A DNA stretch of 48,578 nucleotides from an uncultured Prevotellaceae bacterium (GTDB taxonomy: Bacteria; Bacteroidota; Bacteroidia; Bacteroidales; Muribaculaceae). The translations under genes were made by a program, and so were the position numbers. Each line of letters begins with the position of its first letter. The stretch's first letter is position 1. Positions 34,500 through 41,337 of the stretch are shown here, one piece after another. The DNA lies in assembly GCA_947306175.1 (NCBI GenBank), contig CAMZFV010000022.1, positions 1 to 48,578 on the forward strand. The letters are read 5' to 3'. The notes below the pieces were generated by a model. The model saw only the letters and a list, made by a program, of their open reading frames with translations, was not told the origin of the DNA and did not search any database.

Positions 34500-34532
34500 T
34501 TTGCAGTCGCTTTTGACCTCTGCCTAAATTTG
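34500..34532 (+). promoter_or_regulatory. Promoter of ncRNA copy 2
   Basis: TTTG (34500-34503), 21 nt, TAAATTTG (34525-34532). No coding gene follows on this strand until after 36.3 kb. Confidence 0.7.
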
Positions 34533-34537
34533 CATCA

Positions 34538-34830
34538 GCCAATCAGGAGAACGCTACCTGAGAAAGCTAAAGCGAAAAATTGAAATGATGATTTGGACAA
34601 AATTCTTATAAACGATCAGTAATGATCTGGAGTGCTATAATTTTTTCATAAACAATAACAATACCGCTGCGTTAGCAACGGATAAAGACGAAGCTGCCTT
34701 GCTGCAAAAACACACAACGATGGAGCAACGCCAGGAATGTGAAAAGAACTTTTTAGGGTTGAGTGAATAGTGGATAGGGTATCAGTATAAAAAACAAAAT
34801 CTTCTCTCTTCCTGGCAATGCTTCTTTTTT
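34538..34830 (+). ncRNA. Free-standing structured RNA, copy 2 of the LRR leader
   Basis: About 293 nt. Elements shared with copy 1: GTGCTATAATTTTTTCATAA (34641-34660), a hairpin CCGcTGC-GTTA-GCAaCGG (34672-34689), GACGAAGCTGCCTTGCT (34687-34703), AACACACAACGATGGAGCAA, loop words TAGGGTTGA and TATCAG, and a terminator. The terminator stem pairs GGAGCA (34722-34727) with TGCTTC (34819-34824) and GCCAGGAA (34730-34737) with TTCCTGGC (34809-34816), followed by TTTTTT. No plus-strand gene is served, so it may act in trans or be a relic of a lost LRR gene. Confidence 0.6.
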
Positions 34831-34862
34831 AGACTTTAGATTTTAGACCTTAGGGTTTAGGG
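34831..34862. repeat. Heptamers after ncRNA copy 2
   Basis: Four full 7-nt units (AGACTTT, AGATTTT, AGACCTT, AGGGTTT) and a partial fifth follow directly after the terminator T-run. They lie 3' of the DUF2851 gene, which also has 15 heptamers at its 5' end. Confidence 0.55.
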
Positions 34863-34878
34863 ATATCAGCCGGGTGGC

Positions 34879-36171
34879 CTAACGGTCGCTCGGTTTTTGT
34901 TTGGCGTCGGTGGCCAGCAGGCGGTGCCCCAGGCGGCAGTAGATGCACTTGCGGGCCTCGCAGTAGTTGCGCCGCAGCTGAATGAGGGCTTGGCTGGTGA
35001 GGGCATCGTCACACTTGATGCCTGCACCCCTAAACATGGTCACGATGCTGTTTTGCTCGGGACGGATATCCTCGAGCAGGGCGATGGCGCGGTCAGTCAT
35101 CTGGTAGTCATCGGTCATTTCGCCACGGGCATAGTAGAGTGGGGCGACGGTATTGATGAGCACGATATCGATGCTGCTGTTGCTCAGTGCCCGTCCCGCG
35201 CTGGGCGACGGCTTGCCAAAGGAGAAGTGCGTCGTCCAGTAACCGCTCAACTCCACGTCAAACAGTTGCCGCAACGCCTTGGTGTCCGTGGCTTGCAGAA
35301 TGTCGTTCATCAGGTTGAAACCGCCCTGGACAAACTGCGCCAGCAGGGCGATGCGGCGATAAGGGAAGTTCTGCGGGCGGCTGCGGAACAGTTTCCAAGC
35401 GGTGCCCTCGATAGGGCGCAGCGAGAATTTGTTGGCCAGGAAGGCATACTCCCGCATCAACTGCTGGTAATAGGCCTCGTCGTTGTGTGCGCCGTTGAGC
35501 AATCCAGCTTGGCCGAACAGTAGTGCCTCGACCTGCAGGATGGAATCGCTGTGCTTGTGCAGCAGTCGCAGTGGCGTGATTCTCGCCAGCCGCTCAAATG
35601 CGTCATTGTTGATGCCGAAGCCCAGCGTCCTGGCCAGCATCACATAACAGAGATCCTCCCAGCTGCCATTGTAGCGATCATACAGCTCCCTGACACGGTC
35701 CACCTTGCTGTGCAGCCGCTCAAAAGCCAGCGCTTCGATCCACTCGGTGATGGTGAGCTGCGGCACCTCTTTTAGGCGTGCCGCGCAGGGCAGTTCCACC
35801 CGTGCATTGACCAGCCTGTCATAGCTCTCGTTGAAACGCGGCGACACCTGCAACTCGACCTGGGGGATGACCTCGCCATTGATGCGGGTAACGGGGGCGT
35901 CGTCTTTCTCAACGACGTGAAGGATGACGCTGTCATAGGCGGGGTCCTCGTCATGGTGGTGCCGCTTCCAGTCGCTGGCCCGCACGTGAATCTCGACGTT
36001 GCCCACCCACATGTGCCCGTCAATCTCGACCTTGGCGTTAAAGAAGTCGGGACCGGCATTGGTGTTGAGCAGGCCAGGGTCGATGACGCGCACACGGCGC
36101 CCGTCGTTGGTCACCATGTCCTCGCTCAGCCACAGCTTGTGTTGCCAGATGTATTGCAGCAGTCCTTCCAT
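34879..36171 (-). CDS. DUF2851 family protein
   Basis: A 430-aa cytoplasmic-type protein beginning MEGLLQYIWQHKLW, with the conserved GLLNTNAGPDFFNAKVEIDG, WVGNVEIHV, and a Cys-rich C-terminal NYCEARKCIYCRLGH. These are features of DUF2851, a family of unknown function widespread in Bacteroidetes. The final CxxC-type pattern (Cys at the CEARKCIYC segment) could bind metal. It is transcribed leftward alone; its start codon is preceded by 15 perfect-register heptamers instead of a normal leader. No function is proposed. Confidence 0.85.
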   Translation of the reverse strand: MEGLLQYIWQHKLWLSEDMVTNDGRRVRVIDPGLLNTNAGPDFFNAKVEIDGHMWVGNVEIHVRASDWKRHHHDEDPAYDSVILHVVEKDDAPVTRINGEVIPQVELQVSPRFNESYDRLVNARVELPCAARLKEVPQLTITEWIEALAFERLHSKVDRVRELYDRYNGSWEDLCYVMLARTLGFGINNDAFERLARITPLRLLHKHSDSILQVEALLFGQAGLLNGAHNDEAYYQQLMREYAFLANKFSLRPIEGTAWKLFRSRPQNFPYRRIALLAQFVQGGFNLMNDILQATDTKALRQLFDVELSGYWTTHFSFGKPSPSAGRALSNSSIDIVLINTVAPLYYARGEMTDDYQMTDRAIALLEDIRPEQNSIVTMFRGAGIKCDDALTSQALIQLRRNYCEARKCIYCRLGHRLLATDAKQKPSDR

Positions 36172-36176
36172 AATAG

Positions 36177-36281
36177 AGTTTCTAGTCCTTAGTCCTTAGT
36201 CCCTAGTCCCTAGTCCTTAGTCCTTAGTCCCTAGTCCTTAGTCCTTAGTTTCTAGTCCTTAGTTTCTAGTCCCTAGTCCTT
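36177..36281. repeat. Fifteen tandem heptamers before the DUF2851 start
   Basis: Exactly 105 nt of contiguous 7-nt units, plus-strand AGTCCTT, AGTCCCT or AGTTTCT, in unbroken register. They begin 5 nt upstream of the DUF2851 ATG (36171). On the gene's coding strand each unit reads AAGGACT, AGGGACT or AGAAACT, so a Shine-Dalgarno-like purine tract is repeated every 7 nt. Confidence 0.9.
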
Positions 36282-36313
36282 TTCAACGAGCGAATTTACT
36301 GCTTTTTTGGCGC

Positions 36314-38077
36314 TTGTCGGCAAGATTATGGCAAAAATTTGGCATTTCGTTCAACTTGCATTACCTTTGTCACATCTTGTTAGAACAACTGCGACATATC
36401 AAGCAATGGGTCAACGGCCATTACGGCACTTCAGTGACGTGTGCCATCATCCTGCTCACGCTGTGGCAACTCATGGTGGCCACCTTCGGTGTGGACCTCT
36501 GCGACTCGGGCTATTACCTCACCTTCTTTGACAACATCTTCAAGGCTCCCGCCAGTGTGGAGTACAACTTCATGTATTATCTGAGCGGTGTCACGGGTGG
36601 TGCCATCAGCGCCCTGCTGCCCGAGGGCGGCAAGTGGCTGGCGATGCGTGTCGCCGGTGTGTTGTGCAACGTGGGTTGTATGGCGATTCTTGCCTGGGCT
36701 TTCAAGCGCATCCTTCCAGCGTCGGCAGTCATCTTGGGCTTTATGATGGTGGTGGCCTCGCTGGTGCAGTTCCCCTACACGTTCAACAACGACCTGATGA
36801 GCGCTCTGCTATGGGTTGCTGCGTTGGCGTTGGCCTTCAAGGGGCTGACGGCTGGCCGCTGGCGTCACTTGCTACTGGCAGGCGTGATTGTGGGGGTGAA
36901 CATCTTTACCCGCATCCCCAATGTGCTGGCGGTTGTGCTGGCGGTAATGCCGTTTATTGCCCATTTCTACAATAAGCGCCCGTGGCGTGAATGCTGGCGC
37001 CAGTGCTGCACGATGCTGGCAGGCATGGCCGTTGGAGCGCTGGCTGTTATCGCCCTGATGATGGCTTTGGGCCACTGGGAAATCTTTAAGCAAAATATGG
37101 CCGACCTGCTGGGCGTCGCCACGGGCAGTACCGGCAGCGCCAGCCACAATGCTGGTGGCTTGGTCATGGAGATGATGGCATTCTACTGGCAGTGCATGAT
37201 TGTAGGTCTTAAGGCCTATGGCCTATGGTGGGCATTTTGGGCAATCAAGCGCTATATCGATGACTTCCTGGTGCGCTCCGTGGCATGGGTCGCTGTTGCC
37301 GCCATGGTAGTCTTTTTCATGTGGCACCAGTCCCACATCATGCACCCCTTGTGGGTGATGTGTGTGGCGGGGCTCGTGTGGGTGATTTCTCAAGGAGGCA
37401 AACCTGCAGTTGCCGCTTGGCTGGGCCTGCTCATGCTGCTGGTGTTCCCGCTGGGCAGCGATGGCGCGACCAACAACGGCGGCATTATCGCCTGGATGGC
37501 GGCACCCGTGGCGACACTGTTCTGGCAGCGCCGCGAGGGTATCATCTTTCCGCTAGCCTTCATACTGATAGGCCTCATCCAGACTTTAACCGTTGGTTCC
37601 TACTTCGATGGTGGCCACCTGTGGTACAAGACGGCAGCGATCAACGACAGCCGCGCCGCCCTCGTCCGCACCACGCCTGAACGTGCGCAGATTATCAACG
37701 AGACCTTACCGGAACTGACTCGGCTGGTCAGTGAGGGCGACACCCTGCTGTGCTATGGTAGCATTCCCATGATGAATCACTTGACCGGGTCGATTCCCGC
37801 CATCAGCTGCTCCTGGCCCGAGTTGCTGAGCGCCGAAGCCCTGGCCGAAAGATTGGAAGCCATGGGTGATGAACGCCCCGCCATCCTGCGGCAAAAATTC
37901 AACAACCTGGGCCCCTACTGGAGCGAGGCGACCGACGCTTACCTCAACTCCTATTCCATCGTGGATGACAAGTTCCTGCAACAAGACAAGATGGACACCC
38001 TCAACCGTTGGATGACCTCAGCAGACTACCACATCGTGTGGCAAAACAAATGGTTTGCCCTCTATAAGGTTGACTGA
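36314..38077 (+). CDS. Polytopic inner-membrane protein, GT-C glycosyltransferase-like
   Basis: Up to 587 aa with about ten membrane segments (from TCAIILLTLWQLMVATFG to ~residue 425) and a ~150-residue soluble C-terminal part. The first loop, DLCDSGYYLTFFDNIF, has an acidic pair after membrane segment 1 as in GT-C enzymes that use lipid-linked sugars. This is an inference, not a recognised family match. The start is unresolved: a good promoter (TTTG-N20-TACCTTTG, 36338-36369) lies inside the first 19 codons of the longest frame, so translation probably starts later, possibly at TTG 36377, GTG 36434 or ATG 36473. Single gene, rightward. Confidence 0.7.
   Translation: MSARLWQKFGISFNLHYLCHILLEQLRHIKQWVNGHYGTSVTCAIILLTLWQLMVATFGVDLCDSGYYLTFFDNIFKAPASVEYNFMYYLSGVTGGAISALLPEGGKWLAMRVAGVLCNVGCMAILAWAFKRILPASAVILGFMMVVASLVQFPYTFNNDLMSALLWVAALALAFKGLTAGRWRHLLLAGVIVGVNIFTRIPNVLAVVLAVMPFIAHFYNKRPWRECWRQCCTMLAGMAVGALAVIALMMALGHWEIFKQNMADLLGVATGSTGSASHNAGGLVMEMMAFYWQCMIVGLKAYGLWWAFWAIKRYIDDFLVRSVAWVAVAAMVVFFMWHQSHIMHPLWVMCVAGLVWVISQGGKPAVAAWLGLLMLLVFPLGSDGATNNGGIIAWMAAPVATLFWQRREGIIFPLAFILIGLIQTLTVGSYFDGGHLWYKTAAINDSRAALVRTTPERAQIINETLPELTRLVSEGDTLLCYGSIPMMNHLTGSIPAISCSWPELLSAEALAERLEAMGDERPAILRQKFNNLGPYWSEATDAYLNSYSIVDDKFLQQDKMDTLNRWMTSADYHIVWQNKWFALYKVD
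36338..36369 (+). promoter_or_regulatory. Promoter of the GT-C-like gene
   Basis: TTTG (36338-36341), 20 nt, TACCTTTG (36362-36369), with CTTGCAT just before the -7 (extended form). It overlaps the longest possible reading frame, arguing against the ATG at 36314. Confidence 0.75.
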
Positions 38078-38141
38078 TAGCCGATTGTGAGCAGAAAAAA
38101 CATGGCGTCGAAAAGAAATTTCATTTTTTTCTGCCAAAAAA

Positions 38142-38173
38142 TTTGGCCACGTCAAAAAGTCGCCATATCTTTG
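38142..38173 (+). promoter_or_regulatory. Promoter of tRNA-Phe
   Basis: TTTG (38142-38145), 20 nt, TATCTTTG (38166-38173), 15 nt before the mature tRNA 5' end. Confidence 0.85.
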
Positions 38174-38188
38174 CACTCGCTTTTGAAA

Positions 38189-38263
38189 GGTACCTTAGCT
38201 CAGTGGTAGAGCAGTGGACTGAAAATCCGCGTGTCCCTGGTTCGATCCCCGGAGGTACCACCA
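38189..38263 (+). tRNA. tRNA-Phe (anticodon GAA)
   Basis: Cloverleaf by eye: acceptor GGTACCT/AGGTACC, D arm GCTC/GAGC, anticodon stem GTGGA/TCCGC around loop CTGAAAA (anticodon GAA), T loop TTCGATC, discriminator A and encoded CCA (38261-38263). The T stem CCTGG/CCCGG has one T-C mismatch at its centre. It has its own promoter and terminator. Its 3' end abuts an integrase gene and is the likely attachment site. Confidence 0.96.
38240..38263. other. Probable attL region at the tRNA-Phe 3' end
   Basis: A tyrosine recombinase begins 145 nt after tRNA-Phe and phage genes follow. Integration into the tRNA 3' end, with the element restoring the tRNA sequence, is the usual arrangement. The matching attR copy would be beyond the right edge, so the core cannot be defined here. 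Confidence 0.4.
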
Positions 38264-38293
38264 AACGCCCTGACGCTTGTTGGGGCGTTTTTC
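38263..38293 (+). terminator. Terminator of tRNA-Phe
   Basis: AAACGCCC (38263-38270) pairs perfectly with GGGCGTTT (38283-38290) over a 12-nt loop, ending in a run of five T. Confidence 0.9.
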
Positions 38294-38320
38294 TAAAATA
38301 TTGGGCATTAGCCTCTTATC

Positions 38321-38400
38321 TTTCGCCCGGTTAATGTCATTTTGTTAAATTTGTCGGCACAGAAACGGCATCGGAGCCTTTTGTCGGCACAAAAATGACA
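38321..38400 (+). promoter_or_regulatory. Integrase promoter with direct and inverted repeats
   Basis: A -7-like TAAATTTG (38346-38353) has TTTC 21 nt upstream. TTGTCGGCAC occurs at 38351-38360 and again at 38381-38390, exactly 30 bp apart, the first overlapping the -7. TGTCATTTTG (38335-38344) and its complement with one extra A (38390-38400) flank the region. These are candidate binding sites for a repressor, an excisionase or the integrase itself. Confidence 0.5.
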
Positions 38401-38407
38401 CTAATTT

Positions 38408-39559
38408 ATGGCAATCATTTCAATCAAGAGAAGAAGTGAGGAGCGCCGCGACGGAAGCGTTGCTCTATACGCTGTTTTCCACCTAAACCGTGAAAAAATC
38501 CGTATTCCCCTTGACTTATATGTTAAGGCTTGCGACTGGGATCCTGTAAATGAGAGAGTCAGAGGTCGCGGAGGCCTTGTGCGTGATCAGAACCTGATTA
38601 TTGAAAACACCCGTGGAAAGATTAATGATGTGTTGGTGCGAGCTCGCTTGGGCGGAATCCAACTTACTAAAGAAACCTTCTTCACATTATATAAGCAACC
38701 CCATGGCGGACAAAGCTTTATTGGCTTTGCCCAGCAACGCCTAAAGAACAACCGGAGAGCTCTGGCATGCAATACCTGGCGCCAGCATAAAAGCATCCTA
38801 AAAAAGATCGAAGCCTATAAGCCAGATCTCCAATTCATTGAGGTTACACCAGAATTCCTGAAGCTCTATGCTGCGCACTTGCGACAGTTGGGAAACGGGG
38901 ATGCCACCGTATGGAAAAACATGACAGTGTTAAGAGGATACATTTTGGCTGCAGTCAGAGCGGGATTTATCCTTAAGAACCCCATGGAGGTGTTTCGGGT
39001 TAAGCGTGCTGCTCCTCATATCATCTACCTTACTGAAGATGAGCTGAAACTGTTGGTAGATCTCTATAGGAGCCATGAACTTGACGACGATGATCAAGAC
39101 GTGCTGCGCTTTTTCCTTTTCATGACCTTCACGTCTCTCCATATCGGTGATGCGAGAGCTATTACAATAGAATCCATTTCGGATAATGAGCTCCATTATG
39201 TTCGCAAGAAAACCAGAGTGAGAGTGTCGGTTCCTCTTTCTGCACCAGCACAGAAATTGATAGTACACTACAGGGGAGATCGAAAGCAAGGGGTATTGAT
39301 CCAAGGGCTGACTACAGATCAGAACATCAACCGTAAACTCAAAATCATTTGCGCAAGAGTGGGTATTTTTAAGCCGATTAGTGCAAAGGCTGCTCGTCAT
39401 ACTTTTGCTACATTATATTATAAAAAGAACAAGGGCGACCTCGCGACCTTGTCTAATATCATGGGGCATTCTTCATTGGCGATGACTATGATCTATGCTC
39501 ACATCAATCAAGAAAACCGAGACCAGGGCATCCATGTGTTTGATACATTACTGTGCTGA
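38408..39559 (+). CDS. Tyrosine recombinase (phage-type integrase), atypical catalytic residues
   Basis: A 383-aa integrase of the Bacteroidetes phage/CTn type: N-terminal arm-binding and SAM-like domains (FIGFAQQRLK), then the catalytic domain. Nucleophile Tyr363 (MIYAHI), His354 (GHSS) and Arg330 (ARHTFAT) are present. The first catalytic Arg is replaced by His245 (TSLHIGDAR instead of TGLRxxE), and the His of HxxR is Lys327. A missing first Arg is also known in IntDOT-type recombinases. It lies beside tRNA-Phe, is convergent with the tail genes and probably catalyses integration and excision of the element. Confidence 0.92.
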   Translation: MAIISIKRRSEERRDGSVALYAVFHLNREKIRIPLDLYVKACDWDPVNERVRGRGGLVRDQNLIIENTRGKINDVLVRARLGGIQLTKETFFTLYKQPHGGQSFIGFAQQRLKNNRRALACNTWRQHKSILKKIEAYKPDLQFIEVTPEFLKLYAAHLRQLGNGDATVWKNMTVLRGYILAAVRAGFILKNPMEVFRVKRAAPHIIYLTEDELKLLVDLYRSHELDDDDQDVLRFFLFMTFTSLHIGDARAITIESISDNELHYVRKKTRVRVSVPLSAPAQKLIVHYRGDRKQGVLIQGLTTDQNINRKLKIICARVGIFKPISAKAARHTFATLYYKKNKGDLATLSNIMGHSSLAMTMIYAHINQENRDQGIHVFDTLLC

Positions 39560-39590
39560 TTGTTAATGGCAAGAAAAAGGCAGGTTTTAT

Positions 39591-39845
39591 CTATTTTAAA
39601 TGTAGCCCTAGTATGAACAATACAGGAACAAGATGGCCAATAACGACGAACAAGAAGTTCCTCCAGTCCGTTCCTTTGCAGTACTGGTTGTCATATCACA
39701 TCTTGATCGCTCCTGCGATGATCGCACTCACAATCGATCCCCAAATACCTGCGAACAAGTCCACGTTATTAAGATAGCACGGCATACCTACCGCACTGGC
39801 GATGAGCGCACCTGCAAAAATGTGATTGATTTTGTCAGTTTTCAT
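39591..39845 (-). pseudogene. Small prophage membrane protein interrupted by an in-frame TGA
   Basis: From ATG 39845 the frame reads MKTDKINHIFAGALIASAVG..., with a second hydrophobic stretch WGSIVSAIIAGAIKM, then TGA (39696-39698). The same frame continues without interruption for 34 more codons (YDNQYCKGTDWRNF, then VVIGHLVPVLFILGL) to TAG at 39591. The continuation supplies a third membrane-like segment and looks like real coding sequence, so the TGA is probably a mutated Trp (TGG) codon. The intact 49-aa N-terminal part may still be made. The opening DKINHIFAG resembles small membrane proteins at the end of Bacteroidales phage tail modules. The start overlaps the phosphoesterase stop by 11 nt. 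Confidence 0.6.
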
Positions 39846-41337
39846 TTTCTTGTTCGTTGTTAGTGATTATTTCGTTAGCGTTGAAATCAAAGGTAATCTC
39901 GTCACGGGTGATGGACGGATAGACATATCCTTCGCCATGCTTGTCATACGCATCTTGTGGCCAATTCGATGAATTAACAGTATGCGCACAGGTATTAATA
40001 GGTTCTGTGCGGCCAGGAACTATGCGCTTGAACTTGATGGTCTTTCTCATGGCATCAACCGTGATTTGGTTGTACATTCCACTAGGTCTTGCGCCAGCTG
40101 TATATCCAGACACGTCTTCTGTTCGGACATCTGTAATGCTCCCCGCATGGCCAAGGCTCGTTTCCACAACACTTATTAACTGATTACCATACACTGGATG
40201 CTTTTCAATAAAATCAGCGTGCCAATGCCCGCACAAGTAGCACAGGAATTGTGCAGGCTTGTGCTTGCGAAAATCAGCTATTGCCGATGCGCCGCCATCT
40301 TTTTCTGGTGCAACGATGTCCATGTTCTCAGAATTAAGATACTTGTCAACAATCTCAGCAAGGAAATTAGGATTATATGCGACAGTACCAGCATCCTCGG
40401 TGTACCATTTCTTGTCCAACAACGATGAGCAGAATTTATTTTCCTGCCTTTTGTCGATGGGGTAAATCGGATTTTGAGCCGTTGGCTTAACTGGAGTTTC
40501 GTGCATGGCCAAGATGAAATAGTCATTTTCACCAAGTTCTTGCAACAATCCTATTAACCAATCAATTTGGTGTTGCGAATACCACCAATGCCAACCTTTG
40601 CTATTGTCGCTATTGTCGCCAGGGTAATTGTATAGGTCAATGCCTATAATCCTCAACACCCCGTTGCCAAGGTCTAAATCCGTATGCCAATAACACCCGT
40701 AATTTCCAAGGTTGTCGTTGTTGTCGCCATTGTAACCAAACTTAATGTTATCACCAATAACACCATCACCGTTTTGCATCCAATACTCTATGGCTTCACG
40801 CATCCTGACTACATTACCGCTGTAAGCATCCCGAATATCATGATTACCTGGCAAGACAAGCAATTTGTCAAGTGAGGCAACTTTTTTCATATTAGTCGTT
40901 AAGGCATTGCTTTGGCCGGAATACATGTCACCAGTTTCAACGAAACAAGCGATACTTGGATCGGCAAGCATTTTGTTATACGCATCTGAAAATTCACTGC
41001 CACCGCCACCGCCATTTGCGTGTGGGTCACTACCGTGGAAAAAAACAACGGTGCGTGGCTTGTTTTCAATGCCGTATGTGATAAAATCGTCCAACGTAAT
41101 ACCACCGATGTTTTCTCCTGCATTAATACCACCTATTGCAACAGGCATAATTGTACCATCGGGGAACACGGCATCACCGCTAGTGCCCATCACCTCAAAG
41201 TTATGGTTCAGCTTCTCTACGAGGTCAGCGGCATTGTCGCTTGCAAGTAACTCTTGAATGCCCGTTGTGCCGCCAAAAGCGGTGTTGATGTTCTCTATCA
41301 ACTCGGTTGCATTAGTGTTGTTGTCAATCGTTTCCAT
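39835..41337 (-). CDS. Prophage calcineurin-like metallophosphoesterase
   Basis: With the ATG at 41337 (preceded by AGGAA at SD distance) the product is 500 aa; an in-frame ATG at 41349 lacks such a site. Residues 1-60 contain two copies of an LIExIN.xF-type motif (ELIENINTAF, DLVEKLNHNF) common in phage tail-tip proteins. Residues ~95-420 form a metallophosphatase: Asp104-x-His106, Gly136-Asp137, Gly-Asn165-His166-Asp167, AMHETPV and CGHWHADF. It follows the fibre gene with 14 nt overlap. It may modify host-surface phosphate esters during adsorption, by inference. Codon use is AT-richer than the distal tail genes. Confidence 0.82.
   Translation of the reverse strand: METIDNNTNATELIENINTAFGGTTGIQELLASDNAADLVEKLNHNFEVMGTSGDAVFPDGTIMPVAIGGINAGENIGGITLDDFITYGIENKPRTVVFFHGSDPHANGGGGGSEFSDAYNKMLADPSIACFVETGDMYSGQSNALTTNMKKVASLDKLLVLPGNHDIRDAYSGNVVRMREAIEYWMQNGDGVIGDNIKFGYNGDNNDNLGNYGCYWHTDLDLGNGVLRIIGIDLYNYPGDNSDNSKGWHWWYSQHQIDWLIGLLQELGENDYFILAMHETPVKPTAQNPIYPIDKRQENKFCSSLLDKKWYTEDAGTVAYNPNFLAEIVDKYLNSENMDIVAPEKDGGASAIADFRKHKPAQFLCYLCGHWHADFIEKHPVYGNQLISVVETSLGHAGSITDVRTEDVSGYTAGARPSGMYNQITVDAMRKTIKFKRIVPGRTEPINTCAHTVNSSNWPQDAYDKHGEGYVYPSITRDEITFDFNANEIITNNEQENEN

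Noticed and set aside
36177..36281. CRISPR array
   Set aside because: The 7-nt units are contiguous, with no spacers; this is a tandem heptamer repeat.
38189..38263. tRNA-Phe as a damaged pseudo-tRNA because of the T-stem mismatch
   Set aside because: All arms, the T loop, CCA, promoter and terminator are intact; a single central mismatch is tolerated, so I treat it as functional.
39696..39698. TGA reassigned to Trp throughout the prophage
   Set aside because: The adjacent phosphoesterase gene ends in TGA, and reading through that codon gives no sensible extension; a point mutation is simpler.
39553..39777. 74-aa plus-strand frame after the integrase
   Set aside because: It is antisense to the small membrane protein, whose reading frame explains the region better; no ribosome site is seen.
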